The notes beneath the pieces are model-generated. The model saw only the letters and a program-made list of their open reading frames with translations. It was not told the DNA's origin and did no database searches. A stretch of DNA of 64,000 nt from Halichondria panicea (lineage: Eukaryota > Porifera > Demospongiae > Suberitida > Halichondriidae): positions 5,430,120-5,494,119 of the forward strand of contig NC_087389.1 of the NCBI RefSeq assembly GCF_963675165.1, given 5' to 3'. The position numbers and the translations under genes are program-made. Positions within the stretch are counted from its first letter, which is position 1, and each line of letters starts with the position of its first letter. Below are positions 1 through 14,165 of the stretch, in pieces.

Positions 1-313
1 CCAATTTGCAATAGAGCAAATAATTAAGTCTGCAGTTGACTTGTGTGTGTCTTGTGCATGTGTGTACATGTGTGTGCAGACTTGTTCTTGTTATCTGTGC
101 ATCTTCCCATGCTAATAATCTTGTCCTGTGCTGGTGTTTTGTGGGTGTAAAGCTGTTATCAGGTAAAGTACTGTAACACTGGTCCCAGGCAGACAGGTAT
201 GTGGTGGCCCCTTTCTTATCCAAGAGGCAGGTCATGAAACCCAGCCTAAATAAATGATGAAAAGTGTCTCTACATACTGATTGATGGTTGATGCACTGCT
301 ATTCTACCCACAG
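1..313 (+). other. Intron of a gene entering from the left edge
   Basis: No open coding segment is seen before the acceptor CAG at 311-313. The stretch is AT-rich with short GT-rich words and is read as intron of the gene whose exons begin at 314. Confidence 0.5.
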
Positions 314-3300
314 GAACCTCTGGTGTGTGCTGATCATCTACAGGAGCTCTTGACTACCACTGACCAAGTGTTTGCAGAGTTGGTACGTACACTGAAATCT
401 TTTTTGCCGTATTGATAAATTTCACAACAATTGACTTAATTAATGATGTTGATTTTATCACTCCTTTAGTATTTTTCACAAAACATGTAACACCCCACCC
501 TCACATACCACACACCTCACATACTCCCACACACACACACACACACCTCACACAGTGTGGGTGCCCAGTGAGACAGTACCTCTCCTCCACTGGACTCGCT
601 CCGCTAACTCCAAAACGTGGTCGCCCAATCAAAGGAGCAGCTCAGTAAGTCATCATAAGTAACCTCCACACACGACTAACATACCGTATTATAGCAGGTA
701 AATTTGGTGACGTAGTAATTTAGCGATTTGGTAAATCAAGGTGAAGGTCGGCACAATTAACGTGTTTTAGCTTGATACTCGTATAATGTCACGAGATCAA
801 TGATGTCATGATTGTCTAATTAAAAAATTGCCAATAGTAACTCATTTGCCAAAGTTAACCTGGTAACTAGTCCATTTATTAATTAGCCTGCTATCTATGT
901 AAGGGGTATGTATCTTTGGAGGGGGTACACATGCATTTGCCTAGTGTAAGATAAAAGCCTTCAGGGCTTGTAATCTCATAGTTGTTGGCCCTGGATATGA
1001 CAACAAGCTGTTGGTCTGAGAAAAATAAATGATCTCTTTCACACTCTGCAATAGATGGTTCTGAGTATAAATAGTTGAGGCCTTTGTTCTAGAGTGATGT
1101 GGGCTGGCCTGTAGTGTGCAGCCGGCTCTATTGTTGTGCCAACAGGCCCTGCATTGGGTGGCCTCTCAGCCAGCAGCTCTTAGATCACCCACACTGTGAA
1201 GGCCTGGCCAGACCTACTGTCTACTTTGTGTCATACTGTGTCATACTTCATCAGCCTCAAGTCCTGTGGAATGAGGTTAAATTACAAGTTTATGTCCTGT
1301 GATTTCCAGTTGGGGTAGTTTTATAAAACCACATCCTCTTGTGTCTTCCTCCCATATATGGTCACTTGGCTGAAGTTGACTCCCTGTGAGAGGTATATTG
1401 GTTACCGTAGGATATAGTCCATCCTTGATTAGTGGAAGCTTGGGCATCTATGGGATGGCATATAATTATTGTAGGGAATATTATAATTATATAGTTGTCT
1501 GTGGTTCCGAGTGAGATATGTGTTTAAAACCTAATGTGGGGAAAAGCCAATATCATTACACAACACGTTAACCAAGCATACAGTACAGTACAGTGCATGG
1601 TAGGATATCATAATTATTTATTTTTAAAAAAGATATAAATTGTACATTACTTGCTAACTGCTATAGGTACATATTTATTGTTTTTTAGCATCACTCCTAT
1701 ATAGCTTGCACAGCACTGTTCCTCTGTGTACTGTGCCAACCATAATCACACTCCACCATTAGCACTTGAGGCTTGTCTTAGTGTACCAAGACCTAATAAT
1801 TATTATTTCAAACAATACATAGCTGTATTGACAGTATATGAAAATGATTTTCTGGAGTGTCTCCAATTCCCACCCACCCACCCACTGTATAGTTCCAGCT
1901 CTATGCAGTCGTCACACGGGGCATACTTTGTGGTTTGGCAGTTTGGCCAAAGTTCAATGAACTTGTGTCCAATGTTGAGTGTGATCAGTTTCAACTTTAA
2001 AATCTTTATAGCAGCCGCTTGGAATGTGCACATTGAAGCATTTCTCTAGCTATAGGCTGGTGCCAATGTTGTGTGTGGAGTATGCATGTATTTATGTATG
2101 GTGACTTTGATACTGTGCAAACTAAGTCGTGGCCAAGACCAGAGTATGTAATTACTGTTAGTACGTGTATACTGTACATGTAGTGTTGATTATAGATGAC
2201 ATAAATTATGGTGTAATGAGGTTCTCAACTATCATTTATGATGATGTCAGATCCTCAGATAGTGCTTCGTCCATGAAACATACAGATCAAGTATTCTTCA
2301 TTCTAAGGCTTTTTAAAATACACGCATTGTTTTGAGTGTACACACACTGGCTCTATCCGGTCATCACAATACACACTCTGATACATTGTATTCTATAGTG
2401 TATCTACAGTACACAATCTCATACAGTGTTTACACTATCATCCTTATTAGTGACCTAATTCAACTCTCAAGCGAATAACTTCACTACTGCATTGTCAGTA
2501 CCCTAGGGACTAGCACTGTATGGGAGCGCACCCTCCCCCACACACACATCATTCTTAGCTGTCTACTAGACTCTAGTGCGCTGCTAGATTCATATCCGCG
2601 TAGTTATAGGCACGTATTAAATTTTCTATGGTAGTCAATGATTTTTACGGTTAGGTATATTCAAGCCTGAGGGATGTGTACGCAATGAATACTACATCGA
2701 TATATGTACATGTAGCTTGCACCCAGCTTGCTGAAGTGATGGTATATTTATAAGTAGTATTATTGATTCATAGTCAGGTATGACACAGTGGGTCCTCCTA
2801 CAAGCTTCACTGGGTATTCACTGGTTCTGGTTGTATGTAAATTAGACATTCCTTATGTATGAATGTAATGAGGGTATGAATAGGGATGTTTATGTCTAGG
2901 TCTGCCAAGAAGCCATGGATGATGCTCATTGGAAGCTTTACTGAGAATATTGAGGCAGTGATTTCACTGGTTTGTTGTTATAAGATGGTAGGGGTCCTCT
3001 ATGGCTTCCCAGGTACATTGGTAATCTGGTGCCCTTTTATCGCCAAATTGTTGTGGAATTGTTTTAAGAATTACTAAAGCTTCCACCTGGAGTCAGTGTG
3101 TGTGTGCATGTGTGTGTGGGGTGTGGGATGTGCATGCATGCATGCGTGTTTTACTTGTACATGTATGTTCACATCTCCTCCCAAACTTGAGATCATAAAT
3201 AATCTCTAGGAATCTGACGAGTTAATCACATGATATGTTTATTTATAATATTGTGTGTGGAATACATTTCAAAGAGCACCAACTGTAACAACTGACATTA

Positions 3301-3504
3301 TAATAGCAGTGTGTGTCATCTCACAGTAGCTTAGTAACTGGTAATCCATCTCTGGCCTATTCTCAAAATGTGTACATATTTAGTTCAGTTGTTCATTGAC
3401 TGGTTGGACCAAACGATATCAACATTGATAGTTAATATGTGAGTTTGTTGTGAGAGTCAGGTGTAAATTCACAGGTTCTAGTTCGTATCTCATTTTGGCA
3501 CGTA

Positions 3505-3563
<59 letters not shown>

Positions 3564-6500
3564 AAGCACACACACACACACACACCACACACACACACAC
3601 GCACGCACACACACACACCAAGCACACACACCCACGTGCACCATGCTTCTTGTTCTAGCTCTAGACATAATTCGCGCTTAATTGGTATTAAAATAATATC
3701 TTGTTTAATATTTGCATGCTTGATTGGGCAGGGCTTGTTCAGTACATGTAATCATTTGTTCAGTCTAGTTTTCTAACAGATAATATCAACAGTACAACAC
3801 CACACCAAAGACAAACACTTACTTCATTATGCTAACTGTTAAAACTCTAAAAAACAACCATTTTAGATTGCATTACATTTTCACTGTCCCTTTTGCAACA
3901 ATTCACCACCCCAACACTGACAAATTGTGACTCATGATTATAAGTACACAGAATCACTGGTATATTATTATAGTTTCATTGCATACCGTAAAACAACAAA
4001 GATCCTTATAAATAAATACAAAGTTTGTTCTAATCCAATCAGTACAGTACACAGAAACCCAGCCGTTGTGTGTTTGTTTCATGACTACAGTACAGCACGT
4101 ATACTTGACACCCATCCGGACTCAATCCTACGACCATCAATACACTGGTCGTATATTGTGTTGACATAACTTTGTAGGGCTTGGCCCTCGGTTATGAATT
4201 GTTGACATTACCAGCTCTGGCTAATTAAACCGTGTCGGCTCAACAGACATCATTTGATCACGTACCATTGGTTACTTACTATGTGTAGCGTGTACCAATA
4301 CTGTACGCTTGCTTGTGTGTGTGTGTGTGTTGCGTGTGCGTGTATTGTCCATATTATGTGCTAGCTTAAGTACTTATATGCTCTCTGTACAGTGTGTGAG
4401 CCTATAAGTATTGTCTAGCTTATATACATAGCTTATGTATACATAGGTACACCATGGACACTATGCTATCTGTACAGTGTGTGCAGCCCTTAAATCAGCC
4501 CTAGACACAATAAGCATTCCTATTGGTCGGCATATATAGGCCCAGCTACATGCAAACCTTGTGCACTGACATGGTGTACATTGTTTGCATATGTTAGCTC
4601 CATGCACTAATTATTGGCTGCTATATACACTGGAGTAGATGGCTGCATGTTGCCCCAGCAGAGTTGAGGCTGTGGCTCATTGCTCTATTCATGTGTGGTT
4701 TCCGTCCCATTGAGCAGCCTCTACCGTCCTAGACTTGTGGTTAGTGCCGCCTCTAATTTAAATTTAAGGCACCTGAATAGTGGCAGTCATAGCTGCTGGC
4801 TGAGCTCCCTGTACATGTATCCTATAGTATAGGGTAGTGTACTGTGTATATAATTATAGCTGTATTGTGTTGCTAATATTCAATTGAAGTGAGCTTAATT
4901 AAAACACAAAATACTGATTTATAGTGCAGTACATGTACTACTAGTGTAGTCCACTGTACTCTGTACTCTGTACTTGGATGTCTTTTGGCAGGCTTTGTGT
5001 ACTACAGTTTTAGTTTTGTTTTAGAGATAATAATAGCCTTTATATGGTTGTTGATCAGTTTGTGTTGTCCACCATCATTGGACTGTTGGGCAAGATAGGA
5101 GGTTGATAAAATAAGCCTTCTAACTTTCTCTGGCCTAATTTTAAATGCCAATGAGAGCCACAGACCCATTGCCTGGGCCCACAGTGCTTTATGGTGGACA
5201 ACAGCCTCACAACACCTTCTGGTGTGGTGTCACTAGTGCTTCTATTTACTATGTGACTGAACCTTGATCCTGATATTGCTGTGGTAGCTAAAATCAGAGG
5301 AGGTCAGGACACACATGAGACACCAATATCTCTTAGGCTGAAATTGAGTTATTAGTCACTTGTGTTCAATTGCTGTTGAATTTTGCACGTGACCAAAGCC
5401 TAATCGAGGTACTCATGTCGTACCTCCTCTGAGCTGTGATAAGGTTTCTCAAGTCTCTTTTTACGCTTGATAAATTGATAATGTAGTGTTAGAAATTACT
5501 CATTGCCATCCGGCATTGACCACACTTAATTAAAATGACCAATTAAAATGACCATGCATTCATTCCTGCATGTGTCCAGTCAGTATGACCAGGCACAAAT
5601 TAGACCATACAGTCAATAAAAATTATTTCTAACACTGTAATTATGTAACAGTTGAGCATTCAGAGTCATATTGTATTGTATATTGTCCTATAGCACAATT
5701 GAAGATGCTTGCGTGCCCTCAATCATAATTATAATGATACAATACTGCTGCCATAGTTTCGATGGCCTACTCTAGTCCACTGCCTACAGTGTAGGTACAA
5801 TCATTGTCATGTATCTATTCAGCATTTAATTGAGTATGCATTAGCAGGTCCAGTGTGGGGGTCTTGTAGGGGCATTGGTAGCCCCTAGGACCTGCCAAGC
5901 TTGTTGGCCCACAAGCATCTTGTTGCTAAGGTCACTAATTATTTCTAATGCAATTAAATGGGCAGTAATTAAATATTATGTTGTGGGCAGTGTTGTATTG
6001 TATAGCTCAAGCCTTATGCTAACTGGTTAAACCCCGTAACCTGATTAACCTGGGGCCTCCAGTCTCGATGGATCCCTATACATGCATTGCGCCCGAAAAT
6101 ATAGTTACTATAGGTACAGACAAGGAGTGCATGAATAATTTGTATGCATAATAATTATGAAATTTGCTTGATATAAATATGGTGATATACCGCCTACTTG
6201 ATTCTATTAGCACAATGTACCAGTTGTTAGACAGTAATTACAGCCTGTATGAGGGCTAATAGGTTTTTAGGGATCCACCGTCTTAATTGCCACTGGAGTG
6301 AAACAACGTGGCCATTCTATACCATACAAACTGGACTATTAGCACTTAATTTGTTACTCGATCATACGTGTATGTTTATTTTAAGCACATGCTCAACGTA
6401 CTGCAAGTTTTTTGTACTCGAATTGAAGCGTTTTTCATGATTCAGCTAATTTTGTATATCTATAGCTAGCTTGTACAATGCAGGATAGCTATATAGCTGA

Positions 6501-9500
6501 TGATATCCATCTGTAAGGACTCTCTGGGCATGCTGTTACCTTATGATAGATCTAGTTAAGGTTGCCTGCTTGCCTAGCTTGCTCACTTTTTAGCTAACTA
6601 ACTATCGAGTCAGCTCTCATCACAGCGACACACAGTTACTGAGTGAGGCTAGGCGCATTCTCGAATATAAGCATATAGAGCTCTGCATGCTATTGACCCC
6701 ATGAGCGCATGCGCTAATAATTCAGTTTCTAGGGTAGTCTAAGAGTCTATTGGCTCGGTGAGCTCCTAGGCTTAACCATATGGCAGTTACATTTCCAATC
6801 AATCCTTACAAGTACATCGAATACCAGATGTTTTATTATGATATTCCATGGGAAACAAAGTGTGTGCAGTGAAGCGAAGGGACCACCCAGTCCAGGATGA
6901 GCTAGTTGTAATGTTTACGTCTGGCTGTAGCTGATATCACACTAGCCTGCCACCCACCTAATCAGCTTATGAGTCTCCTTAACTCTCAAGGGTATACCAC
7001 CATCAATGGACCTTTTGTAAATCCACCTCTCGTAGACTAGTACTAACAATATTCAGTGCCCTGTAATAATATTCATAGCCAAAGCCTGCCCTCCCCTTTG
7101 GGATGTTAGTGTTGGTACAGCATGAGAACATATGTTTACTTCACTCGGTGTTTGTCAATCTCTGTGTTTTAGTCGGTTAAAACACACACCGTAGTGTTTA
7201 TATTTTATTCGTTCTGTGTCCTGTGCAAGCTAGTACTGCTGATGTGTCATATTTCATTATCCTGTGCTTATGTGTATATATATAACTCTGATGTCATAGG
7301 AACGGATGCTTTGTGTTCTTAAGCTTCACAACGTCCCTTGTTTGTGCATAAACACACACACACTGTATACACGCATGACCCACCTACAACATAGGTGCTG
7401 TATGTATGCTTGCGTTGGGAAATGTGCTTGCTTTCAGCCAGGAAATAAATATAATTAAAAGATACATATTACATGTATATATATATTGGGTAATTCACAA
7501 GTTTTATATCAACTATAAGTAAATGTTGTTGTTTTAGGAGTTGAGAATAAGCTTATGCGGATAGGAATTAAGGGTCTGATTAATACGTTCCATTATTTTA
7601 TAAGACTCTTTAGTTTTGACTACTTCCCAAGAGGCTATTAGATCCCATAATGGCTCCATTACAGTGTCACTATTCATTGCCTGAGGCCATAGCTGCCTTG
7701 ACATTGTGTACATGTACACAGTCGCTCTCTCTCCATTGGTTTATTCATTGGATCAGATTAATGCTTTTCATGGGCTGCTTATGCCCTAGACTCCACATAG
7801 CAACCAACCTGACCCTAATCTCTCACCACAACTGCATGTGCTGATCCCACCATTTGATAGGACACATGTGGCATGTGTTTTGTACATGTTTGCATACATG
7901 CTGATGTAGCACTCCTTGCATGTCTGTTGTTTGTAGTGCAGACTTTCAATACAGACTGAGAGATAATTACTATTACTCTTAGAGTAACTGGTTCTCTTAG
8001 ATCTGCCCACTCAAGTCACAATACTTATTTTTGAGGTTGTGGAAATGTTGTACTAGTACATGTGAAATGTGGGTTGGTGGTATAAATGGTACATGAGTTT
8101 CCATGGTAGCTAATTATATGATCCCCTAAGACCTAAACAACAGACTGATGATGACTGCCACTGTCAATAGTGTGGGGTCCAGGTACATGAGAGGCTGCTC
8201 TGGTGGTAGGATGTGGACTTGTTCAAAATGTACTAAAGCCACAACATTTAATTAAAGCCATACTTCACCAGGATTGTTCAATACTGACCTCTCTCTCTAT
8301 ATATCAAGTACTAATGTTTAGGTGGCCAGTCTCTAGTCTGTAGCTGGTTGAAACCTGAGAACCTGTATAGGGTTGTATAGGGTTGCATGATCAATTTACT
8401 GGACACATGGCTGCCTGATTGATTGGAATGTGCTGACTCCAGTATAGGCAGGCTTCCTTGGCTTGTACGCAGTGGACTGTCTGTGTGTGTGGGGGGTTAT
8501 CCTGTGTATGTGTGTGTGTGTGTGTGTGGCGTATGTGGTAGCTATGGTAGTGATGTCATCTCACAGCATGTTATTGAGTTCCTGGCAAGTATTCATATAT
8601 CATTATGATAATGCAGGGTTTAGAACATGGCGCCAGTCTGGCATAGCTAGTATATACGTTATATGGTAGCAATAATGTTGGTAGTGAGGTCATCTTCATA
8701 TCAGTGAGATATGTCATGCAGATTCTGTTCCACTGCTGCTTAAGTGTGCTTGGATTGTTTACATGTAGCTGTTCAAGCCTTGTTCTGGGAGGAACACTTA
8801 GTCAGTATAGTGATATTTGTATAATATAATTATCTGTACAGCGGAAATTTGCATTTGATTTGGCTCCAACTTGTTGTCACATCAATGCAGCCATTGTCCC
8901 CTCTCTTGGCCTGTGCCGCTGATTAACCACCATAGATTGCATTCTTGATTAAAAGCCTCATGCAGATAAGCAGCCATCCTTTTTAGTACCTCCATGGTTC
9001 CAATTTTTAGCAATTTAGGATCATTTTGCACTCAAGGTGGACCTGGTTTACACGTACCTTGTACCCTCCGTATAAATTGCATGCTTTTTGTTTTTATGTT
9101 AGCGCTAATTTAGCAGCTCTGTCTGCAAATACCAACTCATGTGGTGAGAAATTTCCCTGTCAACTTTCGAGTGACGGTTGATAAATTCATTTCAATTCGG
9201 TATCTTGGTTATGAAATCCACAGAACAAGTTGTACTACTTGTGTAATTACATATCCTTTGATCTCTTTTGTGCGTAGGAGCTAGATATTATGGATCGTTA
9301 GATATTCGTGCCAAAATTGAGTTTCCAATTCGAAATTGAATTCTGTAAAATGGGAATTAACCTGGGGAATGAATTTCTTATGCAGGTAGTGTCTACACTA
9401 TATTAAACATCCTTTCTCTTATAGACTTAGGAAGTTTTGACTTGTAATTTTACTGGAGGTTAAAATTCTCTTTTCATTGGGTTTGTTTGTTGTCATATCT

Positions 9501-11262
9501 TCTGCTGACAACTAGTCTAGTGTTGTCATGCAATTACTGGCTTCTATGTAGCCATCATAAGCTGTAAAGGGTTGGTCACCAAGATACTGCACTGTATATT
9601 CCTACACTCTACATAACTCTGTACATCATCACTACCGAGTTGCTTGCTTGCTTGTGTGTGGATTCTATGTATGTATACAAAAGCTTGTCTAAATTTTGAG
9701 TATGTGAATTGTGTGAAAACATTTTGAAGGGGAGGGTTGGTCAATTAGTCGTTGATTATCCCCTTAGGTGTTCCAGTTAATAAGCGTATTGTCAATATTT
9801 AGTCTTATGTGTGTGTGCTATGTATTTCATTTTTAGTGGACCTTTGTACCAAAGGACATAATAATAGTTCGAAGGATTACAAATCAACTCGTTGCTAAGT
9901 CAACTGGTGACATATGTTGTTGCAATTACTGTCTGTTTTGATTGTACGTAGCTGATAATGAATTCTGTTTTCTCTGTGTATATATACCCACGCTGTACAC
10001 ACACCGGACAGCAGCTATATACTTAGCAATGACCAAATTAAATTCTGAACGATATGCGTGCAACAAATATGTAACTAGAGCGTAGACTAAACTGTATTTT
10101 AGCTGAAATTGGCCGTGTGGTTCCCCCTAAGCTCAGCTATGCCGCCCCTGGCCAAGGTGTGGCTCACTGTACATGCACCTAATGACCAATGGCTTCTGAT
10201 AAGCTCTGCCAATGTTGACTGGGGGAGGGTGTGTTTATTTGTACGTAGACAATTGCACAGTGCATACCACGCATGCACGTACATACACTCCGTCAGTCAG
10301 TGTGTGTGTGTGTACAGCGGGGCCTCTGTTACTGTAATAGCAGCCACTAGCTCTGTCCTTCACAGCTGAGGCAATGCTTATAGGAGATTAAGAAATACTG
10401 AATGTTGAATGTTGCCTAAAATATTGTTAAGTTATAGAGAGCTACCTGTTTTCTCAATATCATAAAAGGCTTCACGCACTATAATTATAGCCTGGTATAA
10501 ACATAATATTATTTATGATCCCAGCTTCTTTCCTTTTGAAATATCTTGTGTACATGTGAGCTGGTCAACATGTGTGTATGGGTGTATCACAACTAGAGTG
10601 TCAATGCAGTGCTAATGTGGAAATGTACCTGCAAACCACTGCACATACCCAGTATTTGCTGGTACCTATGTCCAGTGCTTATAGGTGAAAACTTTACGGC
10701 TGATTGTGTTAATGTGTACCTTAATATCACATGTAGGTGTAATTCAATATCATGGTTTCTGATTGTTGGTATCCTGTTTTGGTTCATGTTACAGGGCTAA
10801 CCACAGTGAACAAGTGTGGGTAATCAAATTACAGTCTTTGGGTTACTAAAATATGTTTGTGTACTAACTATTATATAATACTGAGAGCAGCGTTAGCGTT
10901 TGGCCTATGCATGACATTTGGAGCTTGTTTCATTTGTTTTACGTGTGAAAAGTATGAGTTGTTCTTTAGGGAATTTGTTCAGTTTATAGCATATCAAAAC
11001 TTCTTAACTTGAGTAGATATGCATCTCAGGTATCATAATTATGTAATCGAACCTAATGTAATATGTGCATAGCTGGTAACTTGTCATATTGTGTCTTATT
11101 GTTGTTGTGGAGAGGGTATAGGTTAACTATTTGATAGATATTTGGTTTGGCATTGTACAAGGATGGTTTTCAATATCATAACTGACTTGGAATCACAACT
11201 TCAGCTTGTTTGTTGCCGTTTTGAGCGTATGCTGTGTATGTATTACAACCCTGTAGCACACG

Positions 11263-11310
<48 letters not shown>

Positions 11311-11850
11311 CACACTCACACGCTCACACACAGCGCACTCCGACCAACGAATCAGTACGAGCCAAACCCACACTACAAGTTCACTGGAGCAGTCACTCTC
11401 GACAGTATATTCAATCAAGAAATCAGAAACCCTGAACTATCACTCACCGAAATCACATCTCCCAGCGAGTACTGTGAAACAAGTCCCCCTGAGGCAATAG
11501 ACAAACTATCAAATGTTAATGACCTCAGCACTTCATTTGGTGACTGCTACACCGAGTCTTTGAACACTCCTGACGACCTTGTCAACGTGACGTTGTCGCC
11601 TGAATCCATACCATATGAGAACTCAGAAGACTCTAAACGGGAATCAGACGAAGTATTTGACAGCAATCTTGGCCTGGAAATGGAGGAGTTCCTGCGAGAA
11701 TTACGAGCAGCTAGTCACAAGAAAGATCCCCTCTTTGATAGAGGTGTACTGAACACTGTTACCGTACAAAGAGGAACCGAGTTTCTGGACGAACATTTAT
11801 TTTGGGAGTATGAAGAATGCGATGAACAATTTGATGTTCAAGCAATTTAG
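314..11850 (+). CDS. 3' part of an unrecognised gene with an AT-hook (three exons)
   Basis: I do not recognise the family. Exons 314-382, 556-644 and 11334-11850 join in phase (0, 2, stop TAG) into one frame of about 224 residues. The 5' end lies outside the window. Exon 2 encodes PKRGRPIKG, a match to the AT-hook core RGRP, preceded by a short Cys-containing segment (CGCPVRQYL). Exon 3 is acidic and Ser/Thr/Pro-rich with an acidic C-terminus ending ECDEQFDVQAI. Together these suggest, but do not prove, a nuclear DNA- or chromatin-associated protein. Intron 2 is about 10.7 kb. Acceptors of exons 2 and 3 are the ends of CA repeats. The CA-repeat reading frames upstream of 11334 are not coding. 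Confidence 0.6.
3508..3622. repeat. (CA)n microsatellite
   Basis: Nearly pure CA dinucleotide tract interrupted by AAG and GCACG variants, inside the 10.7 kb intron. It is not next to an exon that I can see. Confidence 0.95.
11263..11333 (+). repeat. CA/CTCACA microsatellite forming a 3' splice site
   Basis: CA repeat passing into CACTCACA-type repeats and ending in ACACAG at the start of the last exon of the AT-hook gene. Confidence 0.85.
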
Positions 11851-12071
11851 TCTCTCACTATTTATTATGCTCGTTGATTTATGAATTCAAACATCTGTTC
11901 CCTCTTTGTGTATAATATTTGTCTGCGGCTGTCTGCACAATACGTTATTATTATCACAACTGATCTTCCATTCGATTCATTGTGTCATGCTGGGAAGGTA
12001 TTGTCCACCTTAGAGTGTTGATACACCCCGCCTACCCGCATATGAATGACAGTGTAGAGGCAGCCATCAAC

Positions 12072-12077
12072 AATAAA
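12072..12077 (+). promoter_or_regulatory. Candidate poly(A) signal AATAAA
   Basis: AATAAA about 220 nt after the TAG stop at 11848-11850, a plausible end for the AT-hook gene. The rest of 11851-12584 is AT-rich spacer between two convergent genes, with two similar stretches mentioning TCTGGTACATATG near 12105 and 12273. Confidence 0.4.
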
Positions 12078-12584
12078 AAATTCGAGCTTTTTTTAATTAA
12101 TAGGTTCTGGTACATATGTGTACTATTACTATCACTTACATCTAGAACCCATTGTCCACCTTACTAATTAGTAGTGTTGACCCATGCATATATAATTATA
12201 GCATACATGCATGAATTGACAGCTAGTGCTATAGTACTGTAGATCGAGGCCAGTGCACAGCTATCTACAATATTCTGGTACATATGTATACTATTACTAT
12301 CTAGAACACATTGTCCAGCACCTACCTAAATAGCATACATGAATTGACTAGCTAGGCCACCATCAACAGATTCAAGCTAGCTTCATAGGTTATGGTACTA
12401 TTATAATAGTATTACTATCATTTTCATCTACCACTTCACTAGCCATTTGCAATTTCAAGATTTGTAAGTTTGAAAGATTTTCTTTTCAAATTGGTGGATT
12501 AGGATAAGTAGCACAGAACAAAAATCACATACAAACAAGCGAGTGGTTGCCAATAAAACATACAAACATGAAATTACAAATAAT

Positions 12585-13679
12585 TTAATTGGCTAAAACA
12601 AAAGACCTGCTAACATTAGGTAGCACAAGTGGTGAAGATGAAAGAAATATATGTCCGTTCATTGGGCTGCCATTAGCAGAGCCTCCGAAGCCAGAGTCGG
12701 CTGGGCTTGATCTGAGACTGCATTCGTATTCGAGAAGCTGACCCATGAAACCAAAGTTAGGGGAAATGTTCTGTTTTCTTTGCTTCACAAAGTCGTAGGC
12801 ACTGTCCAGAGTGTGATGGTAATTCTTCATGAGGTAGGCTAGAATCACTGTCACTGATCTCGACATGCCAGCGTGGCAGTGTACAAGTACTTTCTCGTTG
12901 TTCATTCGGGCGTCTTCGATAAAACAGAAGGCATCTGGCAAATACTTAAGCATATTTACATCGTGTGAATCTTCCACAGCAATCTGTTTGTACTCAAATC
13001 CCTGGCTTTCAAAGTTGTTGGGTTCTGAAGAAGTGACATTGAGAATTCGTGTAATTCTGCTGTCTTTGAGATGTTGCAAACTTGCTGCCACTTTTCTGCA
13101 GCCCAGGAAAAGATGAGGTAGTATCTCGTAAGGTGCATGTCCAGCTGCTTCTGATGGAGAAGACTCTTCGGAGTCTGAGCCATTGCTGGCTTGTTCAGTT
13201 ACACCCAGTGCTATGTTTGAGAGTTGCAGAACAAGGCTGCTTGGTCTTCTTTGGAGAAGGTCATTTCTTGTCATTTCCAAGTCACAAAGTTGAGGGTAGT
13301 GTTGCGCGAAGTACTCGAAACCTCCAGACAGAAAGGCAACGAATTTACAGTCTCTTGAAAGTCTTTTGAGGAGCAGAGCTGCAACCGAGTCAGATTGCAG
13401 ATCATCTAGAGATCTTGAGTGTCTATCACAGACAATTACTTGAACGCATTCTGCTTCTTTGGCTAGTTCAAGCTTGTCTTTGTCTTCTTGCAAGTTTAGA
13501 AGACACTCTACTTTAAGCGATCCATTCTTGAGTCTTCGCAGAATCATTCCTGTGCAACAGATGTTGACAGATCCAGGTATGAAGCCGGCATTGTATTCTG
13601 AGACTTCTCTAGTGTCGAGAAGTAGAATAGACTGAGGGTCTTGTTTGGCTACCCAGGTGGCATCGACACACTTCACCAT
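12585..13679 (-). CDS. MAP-kinase phosphatase (dual-specificity, single exon)
   Basis: Encodes 364 residues in one uninterrupted exon. Residues ~10-135 form a rhodanese/CDC25-like region (LLLDTREVSEYNAGFIPGS) with a basic patch ILRRLKNG resembling the kinase-interaction motif of MKPs. Residues ~183-325 form a dual-specificity phosphatase domain with general acid Asp237 (VEDSHD), catalytic Cys268 in HCHAGMSRS and the following AYLMK, the usual MKP signature. Members dephosphorylate pThr and pTyr in the activation loop of ERK, JNK or p38. The subfamily cannot be assigned from the sequence alone. The tail after 325 is Ser-rich. The ATG at 13677-13679 precedes the rhodanese core by the usual short distance. 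Absence of introns contrasts with its neighbours and could reflect a retrocopy or intron loss. Confidence 0.92.
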   Translation of the reverse strand: MVKCVDATWVAKQDPQSILLLDTREVSEYNAGFIPGSVNICCTGMILRRLKNGSLKVECLLNLQEDKDKLELAKEAECVQVIVCDRHSRSLDDLQSDSVAALLLKRLSRDCKFVAFLSGGFEYFAQHYPQLCDLEMTRNDLLQRRPSSLVLQLSNIALGVTEQASNGSDSEESSPSEAAGHAPYEILPHLFLGCRKVAASLQHLKDSRITRILNVTSSEPNNFESQGFEYKQIAVEDSHDVNMLKYLPDAFCFIEDARMNNEKVLVHCHAGMSRSVTVILAYLMKNYHHTLDSAYDFVKQRKQNISPNFGFMGQLLEYECSLRSSPADSGFGGSANGSPMNGHIFLSSSPLVLPNVSRSFVLAN

Positions 13680-14165
13680 AGTGATATATTATTGTAGACT
13701 TTGTAGAGAGAGAGAGAGAAACTTCAAATTGTGTTTATTGGAATTACTGCATGAGGCAAGTGCCTTTTATAAGCGGTGACAATTAATTGGCTATGAATAA
13801 AATTAACAGGTGTATTGGCGCTTGCACTAACGAGCCCCACCCCCTTTTGAAGCCATTTTATGAAATGGTGACGTAACCACAATTTACTACAACTGTCTGC
13901 TGCGGTTTTGTAACGGCGACAGGATAATGTAAACAGCTTCTTTTCTTTTCTTTGGTGCCTCATTAATCATCAATAAAAAAATAATTGATTGCTCACGTGA
14001 GTTCTTTCTCTCTACCTCCTAACCCACGTGTTGGTAAGTATCTCTTTGTATCTTAGTTTTATTCAATTGATCAATGATAGTTACTCTAACTGACTATGTC
14101 TGTGTGTGTTATAATGTTTCCTTTAATTGTTGTAGGTGAATCTGTGTTCAGAGCTATCTGTTGAA
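13680..14165. promoter_or_regulatory. Shared upstream region of the phosphatase and RPL29, with RPL29 5'UTR intron
   Basis: The two start codons are divergent and 486 bp apart. Two CACGTG E-boxes lie at 13994-13999 and 14025-14030, flanking a pyrimidine-rich TTCTTTCTCTCTACCTCC run typical of a ribosomal-protein TOP start. A donor GTAAGT at 14034 and acceptor TAG at 14133-14135 define a short intron in the RPL29 5'UTR. Exact start sites are inferred. Confidence 0.55.

Larger units (their letters stand above)
645..11333 (+). other. 10.7 kb intron without recognisable genes
   Basis: No open frame in this span has protein-like composition or a credible splice context. It holds scattered microsatellites (3508-3622, 11263-11320), many ATAATTAT and TGTACATG words and AT-rich spacer. 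Reading frames in the CA tracts are repeat artefacts. Confidence 0.55.

Noticed and set aside
3419-3776. Long open frames in CA/GT repeats here and elsewhere (for example 11142-11500, 52902-53203, 61754-62005)
   Set aside because: They encode only THTHTH or VCVCVC and come from microsatellites open in every frame.
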